From assembly GCF_003205875.1 (NCBI RefSeq), contig NZ_PUBZ01000011.1:62001-126000 (forward strand): 64,000 nucleotides of DNA, given 5' to 3'. Of the stretch, positions 51,761 through 61,940 are shown piece after piece. The notes under the pieces were generated by a model. That model had not been told where the DNA came from. It searched no databases and saw only the letters and a list, made by a program, of their open reading frames with translations. The stretch's first letter is position 1, and every line of letters starts with the position of its first letter. The position numbers and the translations under genes were made by a program. This DNA comes from Herpetosiphon llansteffanensis. Lineage in GTDB: Bacteria > Chloroflexota > Chloroflexia > Chloroflexales > Herpetosiphonaceae.

Positions 51761-54700
51761 GTGCAATTTAAGGGTTTACGACTCCTAACAGCGTTAACGA
51801 TGCTGTTCACGTTGATTGGTACTTCGTTGTCCGCGACCTACACCAAGCCTACCAGTGCTGTCTCAACCTCGCTGGTTATCAGTCAAGTATATGGTGGCGG
51901 TGGTAGCGCTGGTACTCCTTATAGCAATGACTTTGTGGAAATTCTGAATATTAGCACCAGCCCTGTTTCCACAAATGGCTTATCAGTCCAATACGCAAGC
52001 GCAACGGGCACTGGAAATTTCGCTGCTTTCGCTTTACCAACCGCCACAATTCAACCAGGTAAATACTACTTGGTGCAATTGGCATCAAATGGCACAACCA
52101 CCCCATTGCCAACCCCTGATGCAACCGGAACGCTCAACTTGAGTGGCTCAGCTGGTAAGGTCATTTTGGCAAATAGTGCTACTGCTTTGGCCTGTAATGG
52201 TGGTTCTGCTGCTTGTAGCCCAGCCGACCTAGCTAAAATTATTGATCTGGTTGGCTATGGCACTGCCAATTTCTTTGAAGGAAGTGCGGCTGCTCCTACA
52301 TTAGATAATAACAGTGCAGCTGTTCGCAATAGCTGTGTTGATACCGACAATAACGCTAATGACTTTAGCAAATTAGCTCCTACCCCACGCAATAGCAGCA
52401 GCCCAGCGGCAACCTGTGGTGGCTCACCTGTTGATAACGCACCAACCGTTGCCAGCACTGTGCCAGCCAACGCTGCCAACAATGTTGCCTTGAACGCCAA
52501 CGTTACGATTACCTTCAGCGAACCAGTTACCACAACTGGCAGCTGGTACACCATCAGCTGTACCAGTGGCACGCGCACCGCTACCGTTACTGGTGGCCCA
52601 ACCAGCTACGTGCTTGATCCAAGCAGCGATTTTGGTGCTAGCGACGCTTGTACGGTGACGGTTGTTGCCAGCCAAGTAACTGATCGCGATGGCACGCCAG
52701 ATCAATTGGCGCAAAACTACAGCTTCAGCTTCAACACTGCCAGCGGCGTTGCTTGTGTCGGCGGCACGGTTACGCCAATCGGCCAAGTGCAAGGCACTGG
52801 CGAAACCAGCCCTTCGAATGGTTCAGTTGTAACCGTTCAAGGGACGGTGGTTGCCGATTATGAAGGTGCTCAACCAGCCTTGCGTGGTTTCTACCTGCAA
52901 GATGCTGGCGATAGCAACCCAGCCACCTCGGATGGTATTTTCGTGTTCAATGGTGGCGCTGACCAAGTTGCTGTGGGTCAAGTCGTGCGCGTTACGGGTA
53001 CTGCTGGCGAAAACCAAGGCCAAACCCAATTGAGCGGCACGCTGACGGTTGAGCTTTGTGGCACAACCAACGTCGTCACCCCAGCTCAAGTGACCTTGCC
53101 ATTCGCTTCAGCAACCGAAGCCGAGCGCTACGAAGGCATGCTGGTGCAATTCAACCAAAAATTGGTTGTTTCAGAGCACTACTTGTTGGCCCGCTTCGGC
53201 CAAGTAACCTTGTCGCTCAACGAACGCTTGATGCAACCAACCAACGTGGTTTCACCAGGCGCGCCAGCCTTGGCCTTGCAAGCTGAAAACAACTTGCACA
53301 AAATCATCCTTGATGATCCAAATAATGGCCAAAATGTTGATCCAATTCTGTTTGGTCGTGGTGGCACAGGCTTGAGCGCCGCCAACACCTTGCGCGCTGG
53401 CGATAGCATCACCGGTTTGCAAGGCGTGATGACCTACACATGGGGTGGCGCAACTGCAAGCCCCAACAGCTATCGCGTGCGGGTCAGCCAATCACCTAAT
53501 TTCGTGGCCGAAAACCCACGCCCAACCTCGCTTCCGCTTGATGGCTCGTTGCGCGTGGCTGGGGTTAACGTGTTGAACTACTTCAACACCTTTGGCACGA
53601 ACGCTTGTACTGGCGGGGTTGATGGCGCTGCTACCGATTGCCGTGGGGCCGAAAACGCCGCCGAATTCACACGCCAACGAGACAAAACGATTGCCGCGAT
53701 CATCATGACCCAAGCAGATGTCATTGGCTTGATGGAAATTGAAAACGACGGCTTCGGCAGCAGCAGCGCCATCCAAGATTTGGTTAATGGCTTGAATGCT
53801 GTAGCCGGTGCAAACACCTACGCCTTAGTTAATGTCGATGCCTTGACTGGCCAAACCAATCCATTGGGCACCGATGCAATCAAGGTTGCATTGCTCTACA
53901 AACCTGGCAAAGTTAGCTTGACTGGCACAACCGCCGTGCTCAACACTGGTGCATTTGGCACCTTCAACACTGGCAGTGGCCCAACAGGCCGCAACCGCCC
54001 AGCGTTGACCCAATCATTCACCGAAACCAGCAGCGGCGAAACCTTCACCGTTGTCGTCAACCACTTGAAGTCGAAGGGTAGCGCATGTGCCGATAACATT
54101 AGCCCAGTGCCAAGCGACCCAGATTTGGGCGATGGCCAAGGCAACTGTAATCTGACCCGCAAAACCGCCGCTCAAGAGTTGGTCAACTGGTTGAATACCG
54201 ACCCAACCAACGTTGATGATAGCGATTATTTGATCATTGGCGACTTGAACTCATACGCCATGGAAGATCCAATTACCGTTATCCGCAACGCTGGCTTTGT
54301 CAACGTACCAAAAGCCTTGCTTGGCGACGAAGCCTACTCATACATTTTCGACGGCCAAACTGGCTCGCTCGACCATGCCTTAGCAAGCAATTCGTTGTTC
54401 GGCCAAGTTGCCGATGTGCAAGAGTTGCACATCAACGCCGACGAACCCATTGCCTTGGATTACAACACCAACTTCAAGAGCCCTGGCCAAATCGTCAGCT
54501 TGTATAGCAACAACGCTTACCGCGCGTCAGACCACGACCCAATCGTGGTTGGCTTGAACTTGGGTGCTGCTCCAAGTGCCAACTTCGGCACTTCAACCAA
54601 GACCGTCAGCGATACCAGCGTCGAACAAGGCGAAGTCTTCACCTACACCTTGACGATTCGCAACACTGGCGCGGCTGAAGGTAGCTTCAGCTTGAGCGAC

Positions 54701-54964
54701 GTGATCAATAGCAATTTGCAAATTGTGAGCGTCAGCGCTGGTTTGACTACCAGTGGTCAAACCGTCAGCACCAACAGCAGCCTGGAACCAAACTCGATCA
54801 AAACCTACACGATCGCAGTCCGCAGTGTTGGCGCGTTCGTTGGCACGGTCAGCAATACTGCTGTGCTCAATAGCGATATTGATTTGACTGCCGATGATGT
54901 GACGATTACCGCTACATCAAACCCAAGCTTCACCGTCTACTTGCCATTCGTTAACAAAAACTAA
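51761..54964 (+). CDS. Large secreted nuclease with lamin-tail, Ig-like and EEP nuclease domains
   Basis: 1067 residues from the GTG at 51761, with GGAGG 5 bases upstream. Signal peptide at residues 1-25. Lamin-tail domain at about 30-160 (VISQVYGGGGSAGTPYSNDF VEI). Ig-like Big_5 domain at about 220-325. OB-fold-like region at about 330-590. An endonuclease/exonuclease/phosphatase domain (about 590-930) has VIGLMEIENDGFG, VVNHLKSKGSACAD, LIIGDLNSYAMEDPI and RASDHDPIVVGL. A DUF11-type repeat (about 930-1050) and the C-terminal VYLPFVNKN follow. Probably digests extracellular DNA for nutrition. Its start being GTG is unusual here. Confidence 0.93.
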   Translation: MQFKGLRLLTALTMLFTLIGTSLSATYTKPTSAVSTSLVISQVYGGGGSAGTPYSNDFVEILNISTSPVSTNGLSVQYASATGTGNFAAFALPTATIQPGKYYLVQLASNGTTTPLPTPDATGTLNLSGSAGKVILANSATALACNGGSAACSPADLAKIIDLVGYGTANFFEGSAAAPTLDNNSAAVRNSCVDTDNNANDFSKLAPTPRNSSSPAATCGGSPVDNAPTVASTVPANAANNVALNANVTITFSEPVTTTGSWYTISCTSGTRTATVTGGPTSYVLDPSSDFGASDACTVTVVASQVTDRDGTPDQLAQNYSFSFNTASGVACVGGTVTPIGQVQGTGETSPSNGSVVTVQGTVVADYEGAQPALRGFYLQDAGDSNPATSDGIFVFNGGADQVAVGQVVRVTGTAGENQGQTQLSGTLTVELCGTTNVVTPAQVTLPFASATEAERYEGMLVQFNQKLVVSEHYLLARFGQVTLSLNERLMQPTNVVSPGAPALALQAENNLHKIILDDPNNGQNVDPILFGRGGTGLSAANTLRAGDSITGLQGVMTYTWGGATASPNSYRVRVSQSPNFVAENPRPTSLPLDGSLRVAGVNVLNYFNTFGTNACTGGVDGAATDCRGAENAAEFTRQRDKTIAAIIMTQADVIGLMEIENDGFGSSSAIQDLVNGLNAVAGANTYALVNVDALTGQTNPLGTDAIKVALLYKPGKVSLTGTTAVLNTGAFGTFNTGSGPTGRNRPALTQSFTETSSGETFTVVVNHLKSKGSACADNISPVPSDPDLGDGQGNCNLTRKTAAQELVNWLNTDPTNVDDSDYLIIGDLNSYAMEDPITVIRNAGFVNVPKALLGDEAYSYIFDGQTGSLDHALASNSLFGQVADVQELHINADEPIALDYNTNFKSPGQIVSLYSNNAYRASDHDPIVVGLNLGAAPSANFGTSTKTVSDTSVEQGEVFTYTLTIRNTGAAEGSFSLSDVINSNLQIVSVSAGLTTSGQTVSTNSSLEPNSIKTYTIAVRSVGAFVGTVSNTAVLNSDIDLTADDVTITATSNPSFTVYLPFVNKN

Positions 54965-54978
54965 TTTGGCCTGAGACG

Positions 54979-55016
54979 AAGCGCCCAGCACCAATTGCGG
55001 TGTTGGGCGCTTTTTT
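54979..55016 (+). terminator. Terminator of the nuclease gene
   Basis: AAGCGCCCA...TGGGCGCTT stem with inner CACC/GGTG pairing, then TTTT. Confidence 0.9.
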
Positions 55017-55171
55017 GGTTAATCAGCCCAAAGCCGCTAGCCAACCAGAAGGTAGTTTTTATCATAAACTCGATTGAAGCAGCTTGGAGGAGAAGCCAAA
55101 TGAGGGCTTGCATCAGTCAAACCAACCTTGTAAGCTAACAGCACCACATTCAACCACATTGGGAGCGAGAG

Positions 55172-56263
55172 ATGCTTGTTTTTTGGCATACCTATCAACA
55201 GCTCAAACGATTGAGTTTGACCTTCTGTTTAGGCTTGGGCTTGGCAGCATGCGCCATTCCAGGCAATTATTCCTCGGATAATCCACCAACTAGCCCACCA
55301 GCCGAATTGCAAATCGAAGCAGGCTTTACGATTAGTCCACTGATTACGGGCCTCGATCAGCCAACTGGACTAGCCTTTGATCCGCAAGGGCGTTTGTATA
55401 TTGCTCAACGATCAGGCAGCGTGCTGATCAAAGAGGGTGATAATCCGCCACGCGAATATGCTACAGGCTTCAACAAACCACTCAGTTTGCACTGGTTTGA
55501 GCAAGCGTTGTATGTGGTTGAGCAAGGCCAAATTCAGCGCTTGGATGATCGTAACGGCGATGGCAGCGTCGATCAGCAAACGATTTTATTAAGCGATCTG
55601 CCTGATCAGATTGAAGCAGCAACCCTTGTCTCCGATGCACAAGGCTGGCTCTACCTTGGAATTGGCACTCAGGCAGATCACAGCACAACTGCCGGGATCC
55701 AAGAGGGCTATATTCGGCGCTTTCGGGCCGATGGCAGCGAATCGAGCGTCTATGCGACTGGATTACGTATGCCATTTGGGTTGGCGTTCGATGCCAAACA
55801 GCAGTTATATGCCACCGACAACGGACGCGAAGGTTTAGGCGACGATCTGCCGCCAGATGAAGTTAATCGGATTGAGGCTGGGGCCAATTATGGTTGGCCT
55901 GCATGTTGGGGCCAGCGCCAGCCAGATGCTGATGGCGGCGGCGATCAAGCAACGTGTGCAACCACCAGCGAGCCAGTAGCGCTTTTGCCAGCACATAGCG
56001 GCGCGACCGGAATTGTGTTCTATCAGGGCACAGCGTTTCCTGCCACGTATCATGGCGATGGGTTTATTAGCTTATCAGGTTCGTGGTATAGCCAAGAATT
56101 GCGCGGCCATAGCATTGTGCGCATGAACGCAGAAGACCAGAGCATTGTGCCATTTGCCAGTGGCTTTGCGCGCCCAGTTGGCTTGGTTATTAGCCCACAA
56201 GGTCAGCTACTAGTGGCAGATTATGACCGTGGCATGATCGTTATGATTGCAGCCCAACCCTAA
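55172..56263 (+). CDS. PQQ-dependent glucose/sorbosone dehydrogenase-like lipoprotein
   Basis: 363 residues. A lipoprotein signal peptide ends at LGLGLAACAI (lipidated Cys near residue 27). The six-bladed propeller shows GLDQPTGLAFDPQGRLYIAQ, LRMPFGLAFDAKQQLYATDN and PDEVNRIEAGANYGWPACWG, the PQQ/sorbosone signature. Oxidises a sugar outside the membrane. GGGAG precedes the ATG. Confidence 0.9.
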   Translation: MLVFWHTYQQLKRLSLTFCLGLGLAACAIPGNYSSDNPPTSPPAELQIEAGFTISPLITGLDQPTGLAFDPQGRLYIAQRSGSVLIKEGDNPPREYATGFNKPLSLHWFEQALYVVEQGQIQRLDDRNGDGSVDQQTILLSDLPDQIEAATLVSDAQGWLYLGIGTQADHSTTAGIQEGYIRRFRADGSESSVYATGLRMPFGLAFDAKQQLYATDNGREGLGDDLPPDEVNRIEAGANYGWPACWGQRQPDADGGGDQATCATTSEPVALLPAHSGATGIVFYQGTAFPATYHGDGFISLSGSWYSQELRGHSIVRMNAEDQSIVPFASGFARPVGLVISPQGQLLVADYDRGMIVMIAAQP

Positions 56264-56284
56264 ACGCAGAGAAAGTTGCCGAAT

Positions 56285-56767
56285 ATGACTCAATTGATCA
56301 GCATTGCATGTGGCGTTACCATCTGGGCCTTCGCAATCCAGCCAACCACTGCTTGGTTATGGGGAGCAACGCTTGTTGCGACAACTATTTGGGCCAAAGC
56401 CATGGGATTAATATTCTACGATTGGTTTGCCGATCGCTCCGCTTGGCGCGATAGCCTCCGCTTAACGCTTGGCAATCTGCTGGTGATAGGCATCAGCTTC
56501 TTAATTGTTCAATCCCCAAACGGAATCTATCTTAGCTTCGTCAGCCTGATTGGAGTGGATTATGTCAACTTGAAATGGATTATGCACCAACGCAAGGCCA
56601 AAGCCATTAATCATGATTCGCTAGGCCAGCTTAAGGTGCTTGATCACCAGCCAATGCTCTATCAAGCGCTCAGCAAAATAGTGATCATGATTAATGGCTT
56701 TGCGCTGATTGCGGCAATCATTGGCACATTCCTTTTATCATTTCTCATGTCTTTCTTGGCTCGTTAA
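56285..56767 (+). CDS. Small membrane protein, first of a tandem trio
   Basis: 160 residues from the ATG at 56285. About four hydrophobic helices. The N-terminus MTQLISIACG and the length match the next two genes (MQQIILACG, MQQLILACG), so they are probably diverged copies of one gene. No family recognised. Confidence 0.6.
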   Translation: MTQLISIACGVTIWAFAIQPTTAWLWGATLVATTIWAKAMGLIFYDWFADRSAWRDSLRLTLGNLLVIGISFLIVQSPNGIYLSFVSLIGVDYVNLKWIMHQRKAKAINHDSLGQLKVLDHQPMLYQALSKIVIMINGFALIAAIIGTFLLSFLMSFLAR

Positions 56768-56789
56768 TAATTGAGATGATGGAGAACCT

Positions 56790-57272
56790 ATGCAACAAAT
56801 AATTCTTGCCTGTGGGGTAAATCCATTAGGCCCAATAATCATCCTTTTTTCGGCAGCAATCCTTCTATTTATCGGTAATATTACAATTAAATATTTCTTG
56901 CTTGCAAAAACCCATCGTTCAAAACGTCGTTCATTAATGATCGATAGTTTGAGCTTGACATTTATTGAAGGGTTTGTGATTGGTTTGGTTATTCTAGCTG
57001 CGACAGTTTTGCCAAATGTTATATTTATGACAAAAATTGGATTTTTATTTTCCTATCAGATCATTATTTGGGTGCTTTTTTGCATCGTCGATACATTTTT
57101 CATCAAACGTTGGTCAATCCAAACCAAATTCCAAGCGATTAGGCTAGACGACGGTCAAAAACTACAGGTTGAGCCAGCACATCGCACCTATCTGCCGCCG
57201 TGGGTTGTAGCACTCACATCAAATACCCTCATTTGGAGCGTTCTGGTTTTATTTTTGCTGATGTTTGATTAG
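56790..57272 (+). CDS. Small membrane protein, second of the trio
   Basis: 160 residues, about four membrane helices, with KLQVEPAHRTYLPPWVVALT near the C-terminus, a segment kept in the third copy (QLQVEPAQSHWYQPIVLGFG). Starts 22 bases after the first. Unknown function. Confidence 0.65.
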   Translation: MQQIILACGVNPLGPIIILFSAAILLFIGNITIKYFLLAKTHRSKRRSLMIDSLSLTFIEGFVIGLVILAATVLPNVIFMTKIGFLFSYQIIIWVLFCIVDTFFIKRWSIQTKFQAIRLDDGQKLQVEPAHRTYLPPWVVALTSNTLIWSVLVLFLLMFD

Positions 57273-57289
57273 AGCTTAAAGAGGCAGTT

Positions 57290-57781
57290 ATGCAACAACT
57301 TATCCTTGCCTGTGGCTATGGTGGATGGCCTCAATCATTTGGCTGGCTCTATTGGTTTATCGGTTTTTGGCTAACCATAGCACTCGTTATCGTGGTTAAG
57401 GCTTGGGTTTTCCCCCGCAGCCAATGGATTCAGCGGCGTGCGCCCATACTTAAAAGTTTTATGCTTTTCATGTCTGGTGCCAGTGTGAGCATGCTTGTTA
57501 TGAGCGGAATTTATTTTCTTGCACCAGCTATGTTAAGCGAGCAAATTGGATTTGTACCTGCCTATTAACTGATTCTGTTGGTAGCAATCTGCGTTCACGA
57601 TACGCTGGCCTTGAACTATTGGCTCAAACAAGGCTATGCCCAAACCATCGGAGTTGATCCAAATCAGCAACTTCAGGTCGAGCCAGCCCAAAGCCATTGG
57701 TATCAACCGATCGTGCTTGGATTTGGCAGCAATCTCATGCTTTTTCTGGTTATTCAGGTAATGCTTAGCTTTGCTAGCTAA
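57290..57781 (+). pseudogene. Third trio member interrupted by a nonsense codon
   Basis: The frame is continuous from 57290 to 57781 except for a TAA at 57566-57568. The intact paralogue has Gln at the matching place (GFLFSY-Q-IIIWV against GFVPAY-stop-LILLV), so a CAA-to-TAA change explains it. The downstream half keeps the family's DPNQQLQVEPA segment and final helix. Read through, it would give 163 residues. Confidence 0.85.
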
Positions 57782-57817
57782 TGCCATTTTTAGCATGGAG
57801 CAGGAGGTTATTTGATC

Positions 57818-58543
57818 ATGATTGCGCTTAATAATTCACTCGTAGTATCAATTGAACCAGACCAGTATGAGCCTTGGCTTAGTCTACGCTATCAAACGCC
57901 ACAGCAGCAAATCGTGCTGTATAGCGGCTCAATCTATCATAGTAGCGTATTTAATGACGATCAAACTGAATTTTGCTTAGATTTTAATTTTGGCCATGAC
58001 AACCTGATTCTGCCCTATCGCCTCAGGCGGTTTGCAGAATGGCTGGTTTTTGTGCCTATGATCGATCACCCTTCTGAGCTTGACAATGTTTGGGCATATC
58101 ACGCCCAGTTTGGGCAAGGGTTGCTGATTCCCCAACAGAACTGGGATGCTGTTTGGCAAGCAGCAGGAATGAATGTTCGTAGCGTTGCAAGCATCCCGCT
58201 GGCAACCAATGCAGATCTGCAATTGCTGTGGTTGCAGACAAGCCAATTTGCGCCAACTTCACCAACTCCGTGGCCAAAAACCTCGATTAAAGCCATTCAA
58301 CAGGCAATTCTTGCAGAAGAGCCAACCAATCAGCCTTCGATTAAACAGCTGCTGCAAGCACTGCTTGATCAACAACTGATGCTTGAGCCAACCCCAACTG
58401 CTCAGCAAGCAGAAGGTCTGACGATTACGGCCTACTGGACAGACCAACAACACAAGATTCATGAATGGGCTGCCATGGTGAGCCAGCATAATCAGCATTA
58501 CCTGCTCATTTTTGGCCAGCTGGTTAAGATCCTTGCAACCTAA
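57818..58543 (+). CDS. Hypothetical soluble protein after the membrane trio
   Basis: 241 residues from the ATG at 57818 (AGGAGG 10 bases upstream; a TTG at 57812 is also possible). Trp- and Gln-rich, beta N-terminus (SLVVSIEPDQYEPWLSLRYQ) and a helical middle. No family recognised. Confidence 0.6.
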   Translation: MIALNNSLVVSIEPDQYEPWLSLRYQTPQQQIVLYSGSIYHSSVFNDDQTEFCLDFNFGHDNLILPYRLRRFAEWLVFVPMIDHPSELDNVWAYHAQFGQGLLIPQQNWDAVWQAAGMNVRSVASIPLATNADLQLLWLQTSQFAPTSPTPWPKTSIKAIQQAILAEEPTNQPSIKQLLQALLDQQLMLEPTPTAQQAEGLTITAYWTDQQHKIHEWAAMVSQHNQHYLLIFGQLVKILAT

Positions 58544-58677
58544 AATGTGGGCAGTGTGCGGGCAAAACTGATATGTTGCTGAAAATGCTGAGAGTTCGTT
58601 GAAAAAGGGAACACAATTGGCCTCGTATCCGTTATGATAAGACAGCCGAATCGATTTTAGTGTGTGGAGTAATGGGT

Positions 58678-60990
58678 ATGCGCTGGATACGCTGGTGTTG
58701 GCTGCTGCTGCTGATAGCCCTACCGATCAGTGCAGCATCGGGCCAAGAGCAAGGAAATAATGGGCTAGTTTGGCAAGTTGAGCCAGTATTTGGCACCACC
58801 TATCGCCCTGGCGAGTGGATGGCCTTGCGGGTCAAGGTGAGCAATACTGGCGTTGATCGCAAGGTTGAAATTCACGTTGGCAACTACAATGTTGAGCTTG
58901 ATGTGCCCGGCGGCAGTCAAAAAGAAACCTTGATGTATGGTCAGTTTGATCAAGCGTTTCGCGTACCAATGGCGCTGTATTTAAATGGCGAAAAACGCGA
59001 AACCGCCACGCTTCAGTTACGCTCAACCGATCGCCCGATGATGGCAACCTTGTTGGAGCAACCATTGCCGCAACTGACCAAGGTGGTGTTGGTTGCGACT
59101 GATAGCAAGCAATTGCCGAACTCGTCGATTGGCCTCGATATGCTCAATGGCATCGCGCTCAATCAGCGAGCGTGGGGCGAGCTAACGCCAGAGCAACAGC
59201 AAGCAATCAAACAATGGGTCAACAATGGCGGGATGTTGTTGGTTGAGCCAAATCTGCTTGAAGATTTGCCAGCCGACCTCCAACCAGCCCAAGTTGCTGG
59301 CGAGCAAGCGATTGCCACCACAACCTTGAGCCAAGTATTTCTCCAGCCGTTCAACGAAGCCAGCTTGAATATTGCCTTGCTTCAGCCAAATAATCAATCG
59401 GCTGCCAGCTTGAAGCAAGATCAAACGCCGATTTTTGTTAAACGCCCAGTTGGCAAAGGCTTTGTCATCGCGAGCGCATTTAATCTGGATCAGCCAGAAA
59501 TCATCGCGTGGCGTGGCTACGAAAATATGCTGGTTTCGCTCTTCCCGCAACAGCAAAATACTGGCTGGATGGGAATGGGCAGCAGCGAAAACTCGATTCG
59601 TGATAGTAATGCGCCAGCCTTGCTCAACAACTTACCAGCGCTTGACCTGCCACCACTCAAAACCTTGTTAATTCTGTTAGGGATTTACATTGTGTTGGCT
59701 GGGCCAGTGACCTACCTCGTGCTACGGCGGCTTGATCGCATGGCTTTAGCATGGCTGACAATTCCCACATTAACCTTGATTTTTGCCATCTTGGCCTATG
59801 GAATTGGCTCAAAACAACGGGGCACTGATATTTTGGTCCATGATGTGGCCTTAATCTACCCCGATGCTGATGCCAATGCGACGATCATTGGCTATGCAGG
59901 AATTTTCTCGCCTGTGCGCGATGAATATCAAGTAACAATCAAAAACGGTGCCTATCCACGGCCATTGTTGGTCAACCCGAATATGGGCGGCAATAATGGC
60001 GGGGTCAATGCAACACGGGCGCTCTATAGCCATCAACCAGGCGATATTCGCAACTTGACGATCAATCAATGGTCGATGGAAATGTTTGCCTATGAGCAGA
60101 GCATCAGCGATGCGCCACATGTGCAAATTGAAATCAGCATGCAAGAAAAGAAAATTATTGGCACAGTGCGCAATACCAGCAAATATACGCTCAACGAAGC
60201 AGCATTTATTATGTTAGGCAATGCGCAAAAGTTTGGCACGATTGAGCCAGGCGCTGAAAAATCAATTGAATTGCAAATTAACAATAATCCTTCGATGTCG
60301 GGCGCAAGCTATTTGCTGTTTCAAAAAGAGCTTGATGCTGGCTATCAAACGCCATCTGGCCCACCGCGCGACCTGTTGGCCAAAACCCAAGCACTTGATA
60401 TTGCGCTGCCCAACATCTATAGCTCAGTTGATCGCAACGCCGTGTTTGTAGCGTTCGTCGATTTCAATCAATCGGTGATTGATTTGCCTGAAAAACGCTT
60501 TGCAGCAACCCAACGCAGCCTATTAGTGCAATACCCTCAATTAAGCTATAGCCAAAATGTAGTAGAACTCAACAACAATTGGTTCAGCTATATTATGGAA
60601 GAAGATCCCAATATGGGCATGGGTTCGGCGTGTACCACCAGTGCCCGTGGCTCAGGCACAAGCATTTCGCAAAAAACTGGCATCATTCAACTTGATTTGC
60701 CAGCCAGTTTTAGTTCAATCGAAGCCCAATCGCTCCGCTTTTTGCCAACGATCGATGGCGGAATGGTCGCAGCCAACAAAGTCAACTACGAACTTTATAA
60801 TTGGGTTAATGGGCAATGGGATGTCCTAAGCTTCAAAAATGGCGCGCTTGACCTCAGCACCAACCCAAGTGCCTATTTACAACAAGGCAGCTTGCGCATG
60901 CGCTACACCATCGATCCATCGATCGACACCACTGCTGGGCTGTGGGGCTGTTTCTCGATTGGGCCAGTGCTTACGGGAGTGGTCAAATGA
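58678..60990 (+). CDS. Secreted/membrane protein of the ABC-2 operon
   Basis: 770 residues. The ATG at 58678 is 8 bases after GGAG; another ATG at 58672 is possible. Signal peptide (CWLLLLIALPISAASG), a beta-rich domain, then two membrane helices at about 335-385 (TLLILLGIYIVLAGPVTYLVL and a following one). A second beta-rich region follows. Overlaps the ABC ATPase by 4 bases (ATGA). Likely an extracellular accessory to the exporter. Confidence 0.7.
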   Translation: MRWIRWCWLLLLIALPISAASGQEQGNNGLVWQVEPVFGTTYRPGEWMALRVKVSNTGVDRKVEIHVGNYNVELDVPGGSQKETLMYGQFDQAFRVPMALYLNGEKRETATLQLRSTDRPMMATLLEQPLPQLTKVVLVATDSKQLPNSSIGLDMLNGIALNQRAWGELTPEQQQAIKQWVNNGGMLLVEPNLLEDLPADLQPAQVAGEQAIATTTLSQVFLQPFNEASLNIALLQPNNQSAASLKQDQTPIFVKRPVGKGFVIASAFNLDQPEIIAWRGYENMLVSLFPQQQNTGWMGMGSSENSIRDSNAPALLNNLPALDLPPLKTLLILLGIYIVLAGPVTYLVLRRLDRMALAWLTIPTLTLIFAILAYGIGSKQRGTDILVHDVALIYPDADANATIIGYAGIFSPVRDEYQVTIKNGAYPRPLLVNPNMGGNNGGVNATRALYSHQPGDIRNLTINQWSMEMFAYEQSISDAPHVQIEISMQEKKIIGTVRNTSKYTLNEAAFIMLGNAQKFGTIEPGAEKSIELQINNNPSMSGASYLLFQKELDAGYQTPSGPPRDLLAKTQALDIALPNIYSSVDRNAVFVAFVDFNQSVIDLPEKRFAATQRSLLVQYPQLSYSQNVVELNNNWFSYIMEEDPNMGMGSACTTSARGSGTSISQKTGIIQLDLPASFSSIEAQSLRFLPTIDGGMVAANKVNYELYNWVNGQWDVLSFKNGALDLSTNPSAYLQQGSLRMRYTIDPSIDTTAGLWGCFSIGPVLTGVVK

Positions 60991-61940
60991 GCGAATTAGC
61001 GATTCAGACTGTTGATTTAATCCGCCGCTATGGCAAATATACTGCTGTCAATAAGCTTAACTTAACTATCGCGCCTGGCAGTATTTTTGGCTTTCTCGGC
61101 CCAAACGGCGCAGGCAAAACCACAACCTTGCGCATGCTAGCTGGCTTGCTTGAGCCAAGCAGTGGTCAAGTCTTTTTGCATAGCCAGCTGATTCAAAAAA
61201 CCAGCACAGCAGCGGCAATCGTTGGCTATATGCCCGATTTCTTTGGGGTTTACGACGATCTGCGGGTTTGGGAATATCTCGATTTCTATGCGCGCTGCCA
61301 TGGAATTGAGCCAGCCAAACGCAAAAGCACCGTCGATGGCCTGCTCGATTTGGTTGATCTGAGCGAAAAGCGCAATGCTTTTGTGCAACACCTAAGCCGT
61401 GGGATGCAACAGCGTTTGTGCTTGGCTCATGCGCTGGTGCACGACCCCAAAATTTTGTTGCTCGACGAGCCAGCCAGCGGCCTCGATCCCCAAGCGCGAG
61501 TCGAATTACGCGAGTTGCTGCGCACCCTGCGCGATATGGGCAAGACGATTATTCTAAGCTCGCACATTTTGAATGAGCTAGAAGATATTTGTACCAATTT
61601 CGGAATTATGGCGCGTGGCCAATTGCTAGCCCAAGGCTCGCTTGAAACCTTGCGCCAACGTAGCCGACCAGCACTCCAAATCAAAGTGCTTGACGATTTA
61701 GAACGGGCGATGCGCCTGATTGGCGCTCAAGCTGGCGTGTTGCGCGTCCTTGAGCCAGCAGAAGAAACGCCGAACTTGATCGAAGTAGAATTTGATGGCA
61801 ATGAGCAGCAAGCATCACAGTTGCTGCTCAATTTAGCGCGCGCCGAGCTGCCGATTGCCGATTTCCATCGCGAAGACGATTCGCTCGAACGGCTCTTTTT
61901 GCAGCTTGTTAATGACCATGTTACGGAGGAACAGCGATGA
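60987..61940 (+). CDS. ABC transporter ATPase
   Basis: 317 residues from the ATG at 60987. Walker A GPNGAGKTT, signature LSRGMQQRL, Walker B ILLLDEPASGLDP, and C-terminal DUF4162-like tail. Energises the ABC-2 permease; start and stop overlap its neighbours. Confidence 0.95.
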   Translation: MSELAIQTVDLIRRYGKYTAVNKLNLTIAPGSIFGFLGPNGAGKTTTLRMLAGLLEPSSGQVFLHSQLIQKTSTAAAIVGYMPDFFGVYDDLRVWEYLDFYARCHGIEPAKRKSTVDGLLDLVDLSEKRNAFVQHLSRGMQQRLCLAHALVHDPKILLLDEPASGLDPQARVELRELLRTLRDMGKTIILSSHILNELEDICTNFGIMARGQLLAQGSLETLRQRSRPALQIKVLDDLERAMRLIGAQAGVLRVLEPAEETPNLIEVEFDGNEQQASQLLLNLARAELPIADFHREDDSLERLFLQLVNDHVTEEQR

